This document shows positions 22,423 through 35,215 of a DNA stretch of 64,000 nucleotides, in pieces. Position numbers and translations under genes: made by a program. Source of the DNA: Neoscytalidium dimidiatum (taxonomy: Eukaryota; Ascomycota; Dothideomycetes; Botryosphaeriales; Botryosphaeriaceae); contig CM074697.1 in NCBI GenBank assembly GCA_037367355.1, forward strand, positions 3,472,001 through 3,536,000, given 5' to 3'. Each line of letters opens with the position of its first letter. Positions within the stretch are counted from its first letter, which is position 1. The notes under the pieces are model-generated. The model searched no databases. It saw nothing but the letters and a program-made list of their open reading frames with translations, and was not told the origin of the DNA.

Positions 22423-22990
22423 TTGTTATGTGTGTTTTCATAGAGGGGCTGGGCTAGATTCGTTGAGGCGCCCGCCCGAAGTAGCGAGCCTCTTTTGCTG
22501 AGAAAGGAATTGTGCTAGAGTTCGTCATTACGTTAGAGGGGAGAAAGAGGATGTGTGCAACGGACTCGTTTTTATCCGTCTCCTTCTTCAGCTCCCCGTA
22601 CCATTTGCGTTCAAGTATTCCAAACATTGAGGAGGCTCACTTGAGGATTTGCTTGAATGTACGGCCAGTGGCATGCGAGCGCAAGATTCTGGTTCCTTCG
22701 CACCAATTTCGTCAGCTCATTTCTTCAAGGTATCTCCTCGGCGGTTCCGAGACAGCTCGCCCGTCTCAAGGTCAGAGACGTGCCTGTGCCCACTCTCTTC
22801 TGCACGTCGCCCAATCAGCAGTAATTACAAGGGCACGGAGTAAAGAATATTAAATATTCTGTTCATGTACAGAGTCTTGAATCATTTTATCTCAAACCCA
22901 GTGGTATTCACTTCGCAATAAGTAGCCAGGCAGCTATTCTAGCTTACAATGAAAACCACTCTTTCGGATAATGATTGGATCTAGGGTGGA
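22423..22990. other. Intergenic, no gene seen
   Basis: Mixed-composition sequence between a plus-strand gene end and a minus-strand pseudogene end. No supported feature. Confidence 0.4.
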
Positions 22991-23006
22991 CAGTATTTGC
23001 ATACTT

Positions 23007-24351
23007 CTAATACATCAATGCTTTGTAAAACGACGGCGGGTTTTTGTAGGCAAAGACATCAACTGCCCAGCAGGTGATCACGCAGGGGACAGAGATGATA
23101 CTTGGCACATGCCAGAGGATTTTCTCTACTAATGTTGGAAAGAAGAAGTTCCAGCCAGCGAGATGAATAGCGGTGGACGCGATCTGGAAAAAGAAGAGAA
23201 GGAGGTTGAGCCGCGCGGAGAGGGGCAAGAGATGGTCGTCAGAGATTTTATCGGCCGGTCGCCTGTTGTTTTTCCAAAAGTGGGCATGTATTCGCCAAAA
23301 GACGTCCATCCCATATGACCAGTATTCATACCAGGACGAAGGAGATGCTTCCGGAAATTCAAGTAGAGATTGTTTCCATGGTTCTCCTGAATATTCGCCG
23401 GCCGACCCACCGCCACCGAGGATCTCGAGCAACGCCTGTGTTGATTTGACGAAAATGGCTGTCTTGACGTCCAGAGGCTTATGCATCCAAGCCAGATAAG
23501 TAGCCAGCATGCAGGATATAGTCGCAGAAGTGGTCGGTTCAAGAGTAGTTATGGCGAGTCCTTGGGCTAATCGCCCCCGTGTTCAGGAAGAACTAGGCAA
23601 TATGACAGCACGTGATGAGTTTAGTTGCTCCGTCGCTTTTATTCCGGTCGTCAATGACTTTCAGCTGTAAGGTAACATCTTCAGCCTCTACGTGGCGTTT
23701 GTGGACCAGATAGAGCCTGTCTGGACGTGAGAGAAAACCGTGCGATTTCTTCAGGAACCACAAATACGAAGCCACCCATATCCGCGAAGAACGCGTGCTT
23801 CATAGTACACTTATTCAGACTCAAACTTCGAAATTGTTTGACCGAATAATATGCAGAGAGGCATTAACCGATCGCAAGCTAGAAGAGTAATTCCGGCCCG
23901 ATAAAGACAATGCCGGTCATGAGAAACTTCTGTCTCGCCCACAGCCAGTCGCTGAAGTAATCCGGGAGTACATATAAGCATAGGACAGTCCAGCTACAGA
24001 GGAACATTGTTACGACACTAATCCAGATGATGTCGAATGTGCCCTTCCGTCTGGTCCAAAGGTCCATCCTGTAGTTTCGACTCCATTTCGTGTGAGAATG
24101 GACATATTGTGCAGGCTCAGCAGAAGTCAGTTCCGGGTAAAAGATCGGCAGACACTGAACAGTAGCAAAAGGCGTCGTAAAAATTCGAAGCTGAGAAAAG
24201 CATGGAAAAAACCAAGTCTTTGGAAAATAAGTTCGCTGGTCGTGTGACTGAATGCAGAATGAGTTGGCATGAGATCCGAAGTAGTGAGGGGAGCCCTCGT
24301 TTTATCAGAGTTCTTGTGGCTGAGACGACTACTACTTGGAGCTTGATTCAC
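23007..24351 (-). pseudogene. Pseudogene of a fungal multi-pass membrane protein
   Basis: Reading leftward, blocks of a familiar Pezizomycotina membrane-protein family appear in order but in changing frames. They are GWTFGPDG near 24070, GTFDIIWISVVTMFLCSWT at about 24045-23990, SVKQFRSLSLNKCTMKHAFF at about 23840-23785, ADMGGFVF, DRLYLVHKRHVEAEDVT near 23705, LAQGLAITTLE near 23560, and YLAWMHKPLDVKTA up to the C-terminal part ending at 23007. In-frame stops interrupt it: TAG 23881-23879, TAA 23866-23864 (replacing a likely CAA) and a TAG near 23593. At least three frame changes are needed (about 24060, 23740 and 23575). The last 165 codons are intact. The gene is therefore dead, with some changes that could be RIP-like C-to-T. 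The function of the family is not known to me. Confidence 0.7.
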
Positions 24352-26791
24352 ATGACTCGCATCTTGAGCTCGTGATGTGATTCAAGACTTGACTTTCGAA
24401 CGGTCGGATGAAGAGATAGCCATGCATCTGTTGGAAATGGCGATCACTGCGTCACCACTTCCTCACGAGCACGCAAATAGTTTGTGTTCACCAGAACGTG
24501 GTGTCTCGTTTTACTACAGGATACAGTCCTTTTCTGGTTAAAACATCCTCAATTTGGCTGCTCCATCTTCCGTACCCGCAGCTGCAGCCTGGAAGCTTTC
24601 GAATAGTGTCTCACACAGCCACTTTACAAAGGTGATAGGATCTAATCACAGTAGGAGTGATATCTAACTGGTTTCTCTTGGTGATTGTAGCGGGACGGCT
24701 CGCCCCAGTTTGTGCGGCGTAAGTAGTCAAGCACTATGCCACAAAGAGGTTTTTGGGCGCGTAATACTAATAGATACTCTCATTACTATTATTCGAAGTT
24801 TTTTTTCAACTGGGTAAATGTATTTCAAAGGTATATGTATAGGCAAAGCTACAAGTGTAGGATGGGTCGGAAGATCTTGAATTATTGACCACGAATTACC
24901 GGAAAGATAGGGCAGCTCTTCTCTATATAAATGATGGGACAGGTCATGCCCTACACTCTGGTTCACGTGGGCTCTTGTATTATATTCGGTGTGTAGCTAT
25001 ATGAGGTCAAAGCGCATCACACATTCCTCCTGTTGTGGGGGATCTTGATTTTGGTTCTCACCCAGAATCGGACAGCATATTGCACGAACAGTTAGTAATT
25101 CTTCCAATGACGATAGATCCGGATGAATCGGCGTAATTGGGCTTGACTGATGAGACAGCGGGGAGGGTAAAAAGGTGGGAGGAAAAGCGGGAGTCAGTGC
25201 CAAGGTACAGAGGCATGTGACGGTGCAACGCAGGGCGTCTATGCCGCTTGTTTAACAGGTCGAAGTAGACAACCTTCAATGACAAAACCACGGCAAACTT
25301 CTTCATGTTCGATGTATCCTCTCAATGGCAATATGCGTTTTGCAGTATTGCTCTTTGTTCATCAGTCTAAATAGCGCCAAGCTTGGACACATGAGATGTC
25401 CGTAATACCTGGTGGCTACGTCGCTCAAGTTTTATTGCTTTCAGTGACAACCAAAATGATCTACTTAACTTGGCTACAATCAATCGCCGTGGGTTGGCTC
25501 TGCCGCAGCGCCTTCGACAGATTGCGGCAGCTTGAAGGTTGACTTCATAACATATTGCTCCCTTTACTCACCTGTCTCGTAAATCACTTCCAACATAACC
25601 GATGCTCTTATCACCTTGAAAGATTTTACGAAAATGGGCATAGCAGAGATTCCCAGATGCGATATCTTTCTTAAGCGGCTATTGCCATAGTGTTATTCGT
25701 GTATCGTTGGTGTACAAATCCTTCCACTACAAACACTTTTCTTGGGACACAATTGAGTTCCGCGCATCGCTGTAAATGTTCCGTTCACGTTCTCATGTTT
25801 GCAATTAACAGTTCCCTCTGCCATTTTATCCAGCCGATCCCACAGCTAGACAAGCATGGACTCTGTGACTTCTAAAAGAATACATTCCGCCGGCCGGTTC
25901 GTGAAAAGGCTTTCTCTGAATCATGTTTCATAACCCATTTGTATGAAACCTTTGGGTCTCATTTTGCGTCTGTAATGATGCGTAGAAATCGTAAAACTTG
26001 GATCATTGTCTAATTTGTATGTACATGTAGGTAAACTCGCCTGTCCACTCCGAGCCATTGAGCTCTACTTTTTTTTTTTTCCTTTCTCTTTCTTGAGTGA
26101 TGCCATGTGTCACTCTTTGCTGAGTCTCTACAGCTTACCCGGTACAGGGCAGCGCCGAGGATATCACGAAGTACAGCCCTTTACATCTGACCGATCATTT
26201 CATGACCCAAAACTCGAAGTATGCGCTGAGATATTCCTATGCAAACATTTCCAAATGACAGCAGCAACGTATCCTGCGCAATCTTTAAGGTCCGGGCCGT
26301 TCTTCCATCTCCTGTACTTCGTCATATACCTTCAAGTAATCAGGTGGCCACACTGAGCCGGCATATGTTGACGAAGCCGACTTTCTCGGACATCATGTAC
26401 AATCTTGTACCGCCGGTGGGGCATTTGAAGTGTTCAAGGCAAACTTGCCGGTGTGGCTTGAAAGCTGATTCGATCAAAAGCGGAAGCATTTCCATATTTG
26501 TGTCCACACGGGTCGGCCCGGCTAATCTCCCGGTGAGTGGGGGCTTGGAGAAGAATTCAAAATCTCGGATTTCCAGCTTGTGAGGGTATCCAAGTCGGAG
26601 CGATGGCGAGCAAAAATGGTTCTCAAATCCTGGTATGGATGTTGCCAGAAAGCGTGCAATGCGTATCTCGTCCAGCCCTCAGTCAGCCTTCCACATAACA
26701 CCTCGTTCGATAGTATCACGAGACTCCTTATGCCTTCGCATTCCTGTCCGGGTATTGCTGATGGTGCCGGCACCAACTTGCAGTCAAGGAA
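24352..26791. other. Gene-poor, AT-richer interval
   Basis: No supported gene. Several 60-115 codon frames lack domains. One at 25306-25058 begins with a weak signal-like MKKFAVVLSLK but then loses protein-like character. Confidence 0.4.
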
Positions 26792-28183
26792 CTACGTCGG
26801 CACCCACCCAATTTCCTCAATCGGCCACCTCAATAACGAACGGTAATACGCATCCAACTGACGGTAGATAACCGAGATGAGATGCGTTCCCCAGCCCTTC
26901 ACCCACCACAAGGAATCTAGCCGATGGAGCAAGGCGCTGTAGTATCCAAAAATAAGCAGGGCATGCGGCTTAAATTGGGTTAACAGCGCCAAGTAGTCAT
27001 CCGAGATTCTGTAAATCCAAACGAAAATACTGCGGACCTCGCTATCGGCCGGAACGCCTGAGCGCGAGAAGTACGCGAAAGCCCTGGACAGCTTATCCGT
27101 CGTCTCCAGGTAGACATTCAGCTCGTCCTGATCCGAGACGTCGCGCTGCAGGAAGCGGCGCAGGTTCTTCAACTGCTCGTCCTCGACGGGTGGCGGGCCG
27201 GTCCCGACCTCGAGCTCCTCGTCGAGCAAGGGCACGTTCGCGCGTCGGACCATGCCGGCGATGTTCTCGGACAGGATCCACTCGCGCGACTTGCCCTCGA
27301 TGCTGGAGATGCCGCGCAGCAGGAACAGCCAGCTCGTGATCCCCTCGTTCCCGACGATCAGGAAGTCGTTCGGCTGCCGTGGCGTCGCCAGGTTCAGCAC
27401 GGCCGTCAGGATGGCGAACACGAATACGGCGGTCCCGTTCTCGGGCGTCAGGTTCTGGAGCATCTCCATCGGCTCGCGCAGGCTGAGCCGGTGCTGCGCC
27501 AGCGCGCGCTCCACGTAGAAGTCGCGCACCTCGGGCTCGGCCTTCCACTGCGCCATGTGCAGGGACGACACGGCCAGCAGCGCGCGCAGCACGAAGTCGT
27601 GCCGGAAGGCGATGCGCGGCACCTCCAGCCGCCACAGGTTCCGGACTTCGGGGATCGAGGACATGGTGTGCGAGGTCGAGGTGATGAAGTTGTACATCAG
27701 CTCCAGGTCCACGACGTTGAGCGAGAGGTTCTGCTCCCGGTGGTCCTCTTGCAATGCGGACGGGCTGCCGATGAAGCGCGGGTCGATGGTTGGGGAGGGG
27801 TCACCGCCAAGCGTCCCGCTGCTCGCTCCCGCCCCTCCTCCTCCTCCTCCTCCTCCTCCTCCTGCTGCTGCTGCTGCTGCTCCTGGCGGCTGCAATCCTG
27901 GGGTCCATCCCGGGCTGCTGGCTGAGGAGTTCGGCGTACCGGCGGATGCCGCGGGCGCCGAGTCCAGATAGTCGCACCTTATGCGGTGCTTGACGCAGTT
28001 GCCGCACTCGGGCTTTGATTCATCGCACTGGGGACCGGCGGGTCAGGTCAGGGCAGGACAGGGCAGGGCAGAGCCAAGCAGGGGTCTAAGAAGCTTGCTT
28101 GCACTCACCTTGATCTTGCGCCGCTTGCAGTTCGCGCAGCCGGTCCTGGATTTGCGGTGTCCCTTGCGTGGCCGAGGAGGCAT
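26792..28183 (-). CDS. Zn2Cys6 transcription factor, Upc2-like
   Basis: Exon 1 (28183-28109) encodes MPPRPRKGHRKSRTGCANC and KRRKIK. An 81-bp intron (28108-28028) lies just before the third zinc-binding cysteine, and exon 2 (28027-26792) completes a protein of about 436 residues. The binuclear cluster is C-x2-C-x6-C-x6-C-x2-C-x6-C (CANC...C...CGNC...C). After it comes a Pro/Ala/Gly-rich linker with a poly-Ala and poly-Gly run. The regulatory domain then begins near LNVVDLELMYNFITSTSHTM and ends in WWVKGWGTHLISVIYRQLDA, a pattern seen in fungal sterol-uptake-control (Upc2/Ecm22) type proteins. It is expected to act in the nucleus as a DNA-binding regulator, but a sterol role is only inferred from resemblance. 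The nearest upstream gene is RSC9 on the same strand. Confidence 0.85.
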
Positions 28184-28818
28184 TGTCGAGGAAAAAGAAA
28201 ACGCGAGCTTGATGAGTCTTGTCGCGTTGGGCCGAGATGGATATGAGGTATGGATGATTGTTTATACATGGGCAAAGTTGCGGCTTGGAGGTTTGGCCGG
28301 AGTCCTGGCTTCCGAGAACAAGTCTAAAATTAGGCGTGATTCGACGCAGCTAAAGGTGCAATCCAGAATTCAAGCCTCGCGACACGTCAACCTCAGGACG
28401 AGCCAAGAAAACGCTGGTGGCCCTCACCAATGACCGGGCGCTGAATAGTCGCCGCAACGTGGTGGCTGCTGGGATCCGGCCGATCCGGGCACAGCCCTAT
28501 GTCGCCTACTCTCCGCCCGTTGCCATTCTCACTCCATGCAATGCTTGGCTCATTTGCATGGAACCTATGTTTGGATGCTACAGTCCCTATTCCGCCTCCA
28601 TCAAACGGACGCGTCGTCATCCACCTGCGCACCCTAACTCAAACCGGCCTGTGAGCTCAGAATCCTGCCACTCGCCTCCTGCTGCGTCAAGTGCGGCACT
28701 AATCGAAACGCCCATTCCTGCGTGTCCACCATCTTTACCGTAACCCAACCTGTCCAAGAAAAAAAAAAACGCCTGTGTATCTATCGTACACCCAGTGCTC
28801 GCCGGTCTGTCTTGTCGA
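28184..28818. promoter_or_regulatory. Upstream region of the zinc-cluster gene and 3' flank of RSC9
   Basis: No gene is seen in this 635-bp gap between two minus-strand genes. It should carry the promoter of the Zn2Cys6 gene. A run of ten A lies near 28760. Confidence 0.4.
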
Positions 28819-31800
28819 TTAGACTCCGGCGCTGCTAATGTCCCTCATCAGGTCGTAAATTCCCTCCTTTAGCGATTGGTTGTGCGCCATGACGAAGAAC
28901 AAATCGTCCTTAACCGGAGCAAATGCTTTCCTAACCCAGCCACCATCATCCGCCTCCATGTCCGTGTCACCGTTTGCCTGCTTATTCGGTTGCATCGGAA
29001 TCGCGTTCAGCCGTCTAGCAAGGTTGCGCAATACCATGGCTGATGCACCGGACAGGCTTTGCGCCACACTGCGCTCATCCATCGCCGTGTTCAGCCACTT
29101 GATCTCGCTGCTCTGCTCCCTTCCACCATTTCCACGAGTTGCCTGAAAAGCCCCAAAGTACTGCTGTGGCAGTGCCGATGTTGCATCTAGCCCTGAATTG
29201 GTTGACTGGTTATGCTGATTGCGCATCTGCGACTTATCTGAGCTGTCCGGCAGGTGCGTCTGCACATGCTTCCCGACTTCGAAGGCGGTAGGGTTCTCGC
29301 CAGCTCTGGTGAAGTGAAGGCAGCCTGCCCACCGACAATCGATCTTACCCGATGCTTGTCCATTGGCTCCCTTCTCCTCGTTGACCCCGTTCGTTGCTGG
29401 CTCCTTGGCCTTCCATTTTCCATCTGAGTCTTGGCTGAGACCAAGATGTTTCTGCAGAATATGCTCCCAAATCTGCACTGGTTCTTTGACGAATTCCCCA
29501 CACTCGTCACCGCCAGATTGCGAACCTGACGGGAATTTGGGAGGGGATACCCATCGGCACTTGATGTACGGTCGATTCCTGAGATCGACAGGAATGCTAC
29601 GAGGTCTGATGCCTTTGATTGTGTACTTTTGGACGCCGCCTGTCGTGATGACTTGCGCCGCGGCTGAGGGGAACGTAGTAGAGACGTTGGTGATGAAATC
29701 TTTGGCAGCCATCATTGGCTTCGGCGGCTTTCCACCAGGAGTTGGCGGTGCTGCTGAGCTTCCTGGTGTTGATGGCAGCGATGAAGACGACTGCTGAGCC
29801 GTGCGTTTCTGGACGGGACCTTGGAACGCCTGATTATACGCTGTCCACAGGGCAATCTGAGTTATTTCTCCGGCCGGATCCTCCTCGAAGCAAGTCTTGA
29901 GCCTGTAGAACCATCAGCAATGTATTACAGAATTCGCCGTGTTCGAAGGCATACCATTGAGAGCTGCGATCCGGCTCATCCAACGAAAGGAGCTGGTCGA
30001 TGATCGAAGCGGCAAGCTTTGGCGCGGTTTCGGGCGAAGCATTTGAGGGCTTGCCTGGCTGTCTTGTCTGAGCAGGTATCCTGATAGTCTGGGCATTGTA
30101 CAGCAACAGCCTGACCAGCTGCTTCACTAATGCTTCGACATCAGTGCACTGCGTCAGCGTCTCTACGTTCTCGGTGGTGGCGGTGTAGAGGTAAAGGAAG
30201 TCCAAGCACGCCTCGCGCAGATGTTCGTCTTCGACTAGCATCCACTCCGAAACGTTCTGGATGACTTGGGTGGGCACATTGGTCAACTCGTATCTCGGAT
30301 TCGCGTTCATCGCTATCCGAGACAGGGCTCTCAACGCAGTGATGATGGTTCCCCGATCTTTGGAATCCAATTGCGCGAGAAGGGTCTGATAAAGATGGTG
30401 GTCAGAACCAAGCGTCCAGTATCTGGATAGCTGCTCTGCGATTTCTAGCGCGTAATGCTTGAGCTCAATCACGGATGACCGAGGGGGCAGATTCAAGGCA
30501 ATTGTGATGAAATCCTGGACAAGTGGTAATTGCGAGACGTAGTGAGCGTTTGCATCAAGCATGACCAGGTTGCGGATAACCAGACCGGCTTCATTGACGC
30601 GACCGAGCGCCTCGCTGAATTCTTTGGTCTGTACGTCATCGGTGAAGTCCAGCAGGGGGTGCGAGCGAATCTTGCGCAAGAGATCCGCCGTACCACTGAT
30701 GGCATTGAGAGTATCGTCTCTCTGCAGAGCCTCGTCTTCGCAATAGCAAATTTCCCAGTGTATGCCATAGAAGAGTGTGCTGACATCAAGAAGCCGTTCG
30801 ATCAGAGCTTCAGCAAGACCTGGAAAGCCATCAAAACGATACTTATCTCCACGCTCATGCGAGATTTTCACGAGATGATGCAGTGCGTACGCCTGTTCCT
30901 CAACACTGCCCGACTGAAGGGCGAGCAAGGCCCGGATATATATGTTGGGTCCAGTGAAGCCAGCTGCAGGGAGGAGCAACTCGTTAGTCAGGGTTTTTCT
31001 TGCAGCGGTGATAGAACTTACTCCCTGGCAGCATCATGCCCTTGTTTTGCTGAGGAGGTCTTGCATATCTGCTTGTCATCCTACTGCGCAGATTGCGAAA
31101 GTGCTCAGGGTTGTTGCTAGGCGTAATGACTGGCTTGACGTTTGAGGGTACGATCGGTTTCGGCTCATAGTTGGCGATGATACTCATACTGTTACCACCT
31201 GAGCCGTATGATCCGTTGGACTGAGAGTATGAGCCTGGCGTGGGAGAGTTGTGCTGACCCGAGGATCGCGTTTGTCTCGAGGAGACTTCAGGCTGGAAGA
31301 GGACTCGCTGAGGTGGGGCCTGTCGAAGAGCTGCAGGTATCGTGTTAATTGGCTTCTTGTTCATATCGTGCATGCGACATGGACGGGTGGCAGATGGGGC
31401 GAGTGGCGCGGGTGAAGGAATGATGACCATCCAAACAACTCGTGCCCATCTGACAGCACTCACCTCGAGTCACCCTACCGGTGCTACCCGGGGCCTCATC
31501 AATGTCCATCTTGTCTTCCTTGGGTGTCTTCTGATTTTCGTCCTCGGAGCCGTCGCTCTCCTTGTCCAGGCCGTTCGTGAGGCTTTCGAGTTCGCGGTTG
31601 GTGGAAGCGAAAAAGTTCTCCTTGGTTCGGTTGAGAAGGTCGCCGCCCTTCGCAGAGACGTCTTCCAGAATCTCTTTTGGCGGAGGCTCCTTTCCGTGGA
31701 AATTACTGATCTCGTAAGCTCTGATTTGCGTTAGCGACACGAATGGTCATGCGGCGGCGAGTTTGTGCGTACGCAAGGTTCTTGTAGTAAGCGCTCTTGA

Positions 31801-32135
31801 CGGTAAATGCCTGAGTGGTGGGATTGGTGTTCGGAGGGAGGAACTCGGCAGCAATGCGGCGCCAGGCTAGCTTGTTGTTCTTGATATCGGAGACCCTATC
31901 GTATCCACCTTCTTCACAGACGCGCTTATAGAGACGAAACAAATCCAGGTGTCGCGGACCGACTTTTGGTTCGCGTTCGAGCGTAGTGCTGGGCTGGGGT
32001 TAGTGCCGGGCGCCAGGCAAGGGAGCTGGAGCGCAAGTACCCTCTCTTTGCATGGTATTCTTCCAGCTTGTTCATAAAGTCGTCATACTCAGGCGTGCGT
32101 TCGATCGAAGGCTCGCGCGGTCTCGATGGGGCCAT
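28819..32135 (-). CDS. RSC9: RSC9, chromatin structure-remodelling complex subunit (ARID protein)
   Basis: Six exons join in frame: 32135-32041, 31988-31773, 31720-31464, 31330-31022, 30963-29955 and 29902-28819, giving about 989 residues. The N-terminal ARID domain is split over exons 1-2 (YDDFMNKLEEYHAKRG..., then LDLFRLYKRVCEEGGYDRV and AWRRIAAEFLPPNTNPTTQA). A Ser/Pro-rich linker follows, with DENQKTPKEDKMDIDEAP. Exon 5 encodes a helical armadillo-like region (residues about 295-625). Next comes WLKTCFEEDPAGEITQIALW, an RFX-type DNA-binding segment, in exon 6. The tail contains a Cys/His pair resembling a C2H2 finger (CRWAGCLHFTRAGENPTAF ... H ... H). In yeast the protein is a subunit of the RSC ATP-dependent remodeller. 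All introns are GT-AG, 52-133 bp. An upstream in-frame ATG at 32222 exists, but 32135 is preferred. It is divergent from the REC114-like gene. Confidence 0.9.
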
Positions 32136-32690
32136 GGTGTCCGGCGGATTGAGCGAGCTGACGCGAGTGGAAGGGCCTGGCGCGCGGTGCGGAGGATGTA
32201 GCGCGTTCACAGGGAATGGCACAGGGCGAGACGCGCGCGCTCGTCAACGCTCGGTGGAGGAGATGCGCGGCGATGCGACTGTGACGCCTGAGCTCGTTCG
32301 CTGCTTCGCGACGCCCATGTCCGCCCGGCCCAAAGCGCGCCAGGGCTGCTCGCCAGCGCTTCCCAAACTGGCGCTAGCGTCAGCCGCAACGCTCCTGCCT
32401 AAGCTCAACACCACGCCGCGCATCGCCAACTGTAACAACTCCGTCATCTTTACAACAACAAGATCAACCCGACGGAACAAATAGTGCACGCCATTCGCCT
32501 AGGGCTTCTTGATCGCTCTCTACACTCGCAATCACATGCTTTCGCCTCAGCACGCTGGACACCATAAACTATGATAGCCTGACCACTATTTGCAAACTGA
32601 AACCACCCATACCATTACTTGTCTAGTGACACACATGACCAATTGATCACTACCAGTACTGACTTGAACTTGCACTCCGAAATTTACGAC
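32136..32690. promoter_or_regulatory. Divergent promoter region of RSC9 and the REC114-like gene
   Basis: About 555 bp separate the two proposed start codons. The left half is GC-rich, the right half more AT-rich. No individual site is claimed. Confidence 0.4.
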
Positions 32691-34217
32691 ATGACCTCGA
32701 ATATTTCGGTCAGTGTTGAGAAGTTGTCGTACACAAATTCAGCTAGCCCACCTCTGCAATGGTATCATGAAACTACTCCAGGCATCGTTCTCATGTTCTC
32801 TCCTCCATTTCTCAAAGTCACTCTCGGCAAGAAAGTGTTGGTACGTAAGAGGAGTTGCGTAGTCAACCGCTTTATATAAATCGAAACTACTAAAATATGA
32901 CTGTGCTGCAGGATTCAGTTGACATGTACGGAAGGGTCCAAGAGGCAGAAGAGATCATCCGGGCGAGGGACTCAAGCGGTGTTCCATACACCCACAAGGA
33001 CCTCCCTATCTCAGCCATGATTCGCCCCGGCCAACAAGTGCTGGGAATCATGCACGCGACAACGAAAAGCACAAAAGCGGCAGGTTCCCCCTCTACACCT
33101 GCGTCAGCAGTTTATTTGAAACTGACTCTTGTCTCTGCAGATACGATGCGTGCAACTCAAATTCTTCTCAGAGAGCGATCTTGGAATCGCCCGTGGTCTC
33201 GTCCAACGTGCAGGCGTTCGGCTTTTTATTCCCACCGGTTCTGTCCGGCCGTCAACCGCAGAGTCTGAGGTTCGGCTCTTATCACGACAGCACGGAGATC
33301 TCAAGCCGATCAGTACAATCCGGAACGCTTCTGTATCGACCCACTCAAATCTACTCTCGACTCAGTTTGGAGGCGCAGTCTTTCCCTCCTCACCCCCCGT
33401 CTCGCGTGAAGCCGCCTTGGACAGCGCCATAGATGCCATTGCAAACAAAACACATACTTCTAACAAAAGGCAAAAGATGGATTTCTTCACAGAGTCTCAC
33501 GAAGATGGAGACCTAAGGCCATCAACTGCACCAACATTCTCGCTCAATCAATCTGTCCGTTCTATGATGCCTCCAAGGCGCGAGCTACCTTTCCCACGGC
33601 CGGATTCTCGGGATTCTAGTAAGACTTATATCCATGGCGATGGTTTTGGAGGAGTGCAGGCGACCAACAAGAAGTCACTGCCTTCCAACAAGCGCCCGTC
33701 AACCGCCGAATTACCTCCACTCAAACAACCTACATATGCCACCCGATCCACGACTTCAAAGGAGACAAATCCACAACTTGCAAAGCTTATACAGACAAAA
33801 AGCCCTGGACGTGCATCAAGTCAATTTTTCACAGCAACTTCTGGTCGTTCTTCTAGTACACTCAAAAACGAGACATCACGTCCGGATTCATCATCCCTGA
33901 GATCTGCTTTTGATCTTTCAGATGACCTCGATAACACACGCCAGAATCATAAATCGCTCTCTTACAGCAAGTCAGACTCATCTGGAGGGCTCTTCCAGTC
34001 TGAGGACAGAGAGAATCATCGGATTATTGACCTTATCAGAGATGCTTCACACTCAGATGGCTCCGGCAACCTTCAATCCTACGCAATGCAGCCGCAAAGC
34101 ACCAGGGACGATCTACTGAATGACTTTTTCATCGAGTGCATTGAAGATGATGCATTCATGATCCTCTGTCAAGATGTTGCATCAAACTGGCGTCGAATCG
34201 GTCTCGGAATGCAGTGA
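32691..34217 (+). CDS. REC114/Rec7-like meiotic recombination protein (probable)
   Basis: The N-terminal exon begins at ATG 32691 (possibly later than the true start) and reads SVEKLSYTNSASPPLQWYHE, then FSPPFLKVTLGKKVL to 32840. A GTACGT...TGCAG intron (32841-32911) leads to DSVDMYGRVQEAEEII. The next junction is awkward: exon 2 ends near 33080 and exon 3 reads IRCVQLKFFSESDLGIA from 33141, but the only GT donor (GGCAG|GTTCCC) leaves the frames out of phase. A GC donor (GCAGGT) would restore it. Exon 3 has a long disordered Ser/Thr/Pro/Arg region and a short C-terminal helix (DLLNDFFIECIEDDAF ... WRRIGLGMQ). A PH-like N-terminus, disordered middle and short conserved C-terminal helix is the layout of REC114/Rec7, which supports Spo11 break formation. 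The name rests on layout and patterns, not on a search. Confidence 0.5.
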
Positions 34218-35215
34218 GGTGCTCCTACTTGATGCTCTCATTAAAAGTTTTTCACAACCTCTCATGTCTGAACATGAAATCTGTTGCTCAATTATGGCTT
34301 GATTGCTCAAGGAAGCAGCGGATCTAATTGTATTTGTACGGCGTTGGAGATGCATGTTTCTCCACTGCAGCAGGTCCACATACGTCAGGTATCTTCATTA
34401 AAATTCTCTGTTAGTCCGCGGGGGGGTCTTTCCCCTTACGAAACATTCTGACAGGTTTATCGACCATAATAAGTCCATCATTAGCTAAAAGTAACGATTA
34501 GTGAGGGTTTGACTTGGAGGATATGATGGTGGTGATAGATTGAGGAGGGAACAATCGTTGCTGAAGAATGGTTTTGTCGTATATGCGAATATAAGTACCA
34601 TGTATTCCTAAAACATGAATGGAGCAAAAAATCATATCCAAAAGGCCCCTTTCCGTTTAGCCTAATGAGTTTGTTTCTCTTCATCCACCGACTACTTCTA
34701 CAGAGATGCAAAGATTTACTATATTGTAACTGCATTTTAACATGCTATATTTGTCTATATTCATGAAATAAGCAGCCCAATACCCTTTCCCACCCTCCCG
34801 CCTTTGTTCTTGTAACATCGAACGAATCCGAGCTGAAAATAATACGCGATGTCTACTTAAGTCTGGCTCAAGGCCTATCCAAATAATAAATTTTATATAC
34901 TTATGTATACCAGTCAACGTGAAAAGTCTTATTACAGCATAGAAAATCGGATCCCAAGGGTACGATACCTGCATTGGCTTAAATTAGCCACGGCATTCCT
35001 ATTTGAAGGGTACCGTAGTGTGAAGATATTACAGGATATTAATTCAAGAAGCGAGCGTAAGTGGTGGCCGTTGAGCCCTTGTTGCCTCAGGCATTAATGC
35101 GCTAGGTTGCTGCGCGAATGTGCGTCACAGCCCAAATCAACGGCGGCGGGGAAGCGCGGAGGTTTTCGAAAAATCGGCCCAAGCAGCTGCGCGACATCAC
35201 TGCCAGCTCCCCACC
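34218..35215. other. AT-rich intergenic region
   Basis: No gene is seen. AT-rich sequence between two plus-strand genes, holding the 3' end of the REC114-like transcript and the promoter of the ataxin-10 homologue. Confidence 0.45.

Noticed and set aside
25058..25306. Possible small secreted protein (signal-like MKKFAVVLSLK start)
   Set aside because: The hydrophobic stretch is short, there is no clean cleavage site or cysteine pattern, and a better-looking overlapping frame does not join to it by normal splice sites.
32619..32690. Upstream extension of the REC114-like frame to 32619
   Set aside because: The codon at 32619 is TTG, not ATG; the first ATG in that frame is 32691. An unseen upstream exon remains possible.
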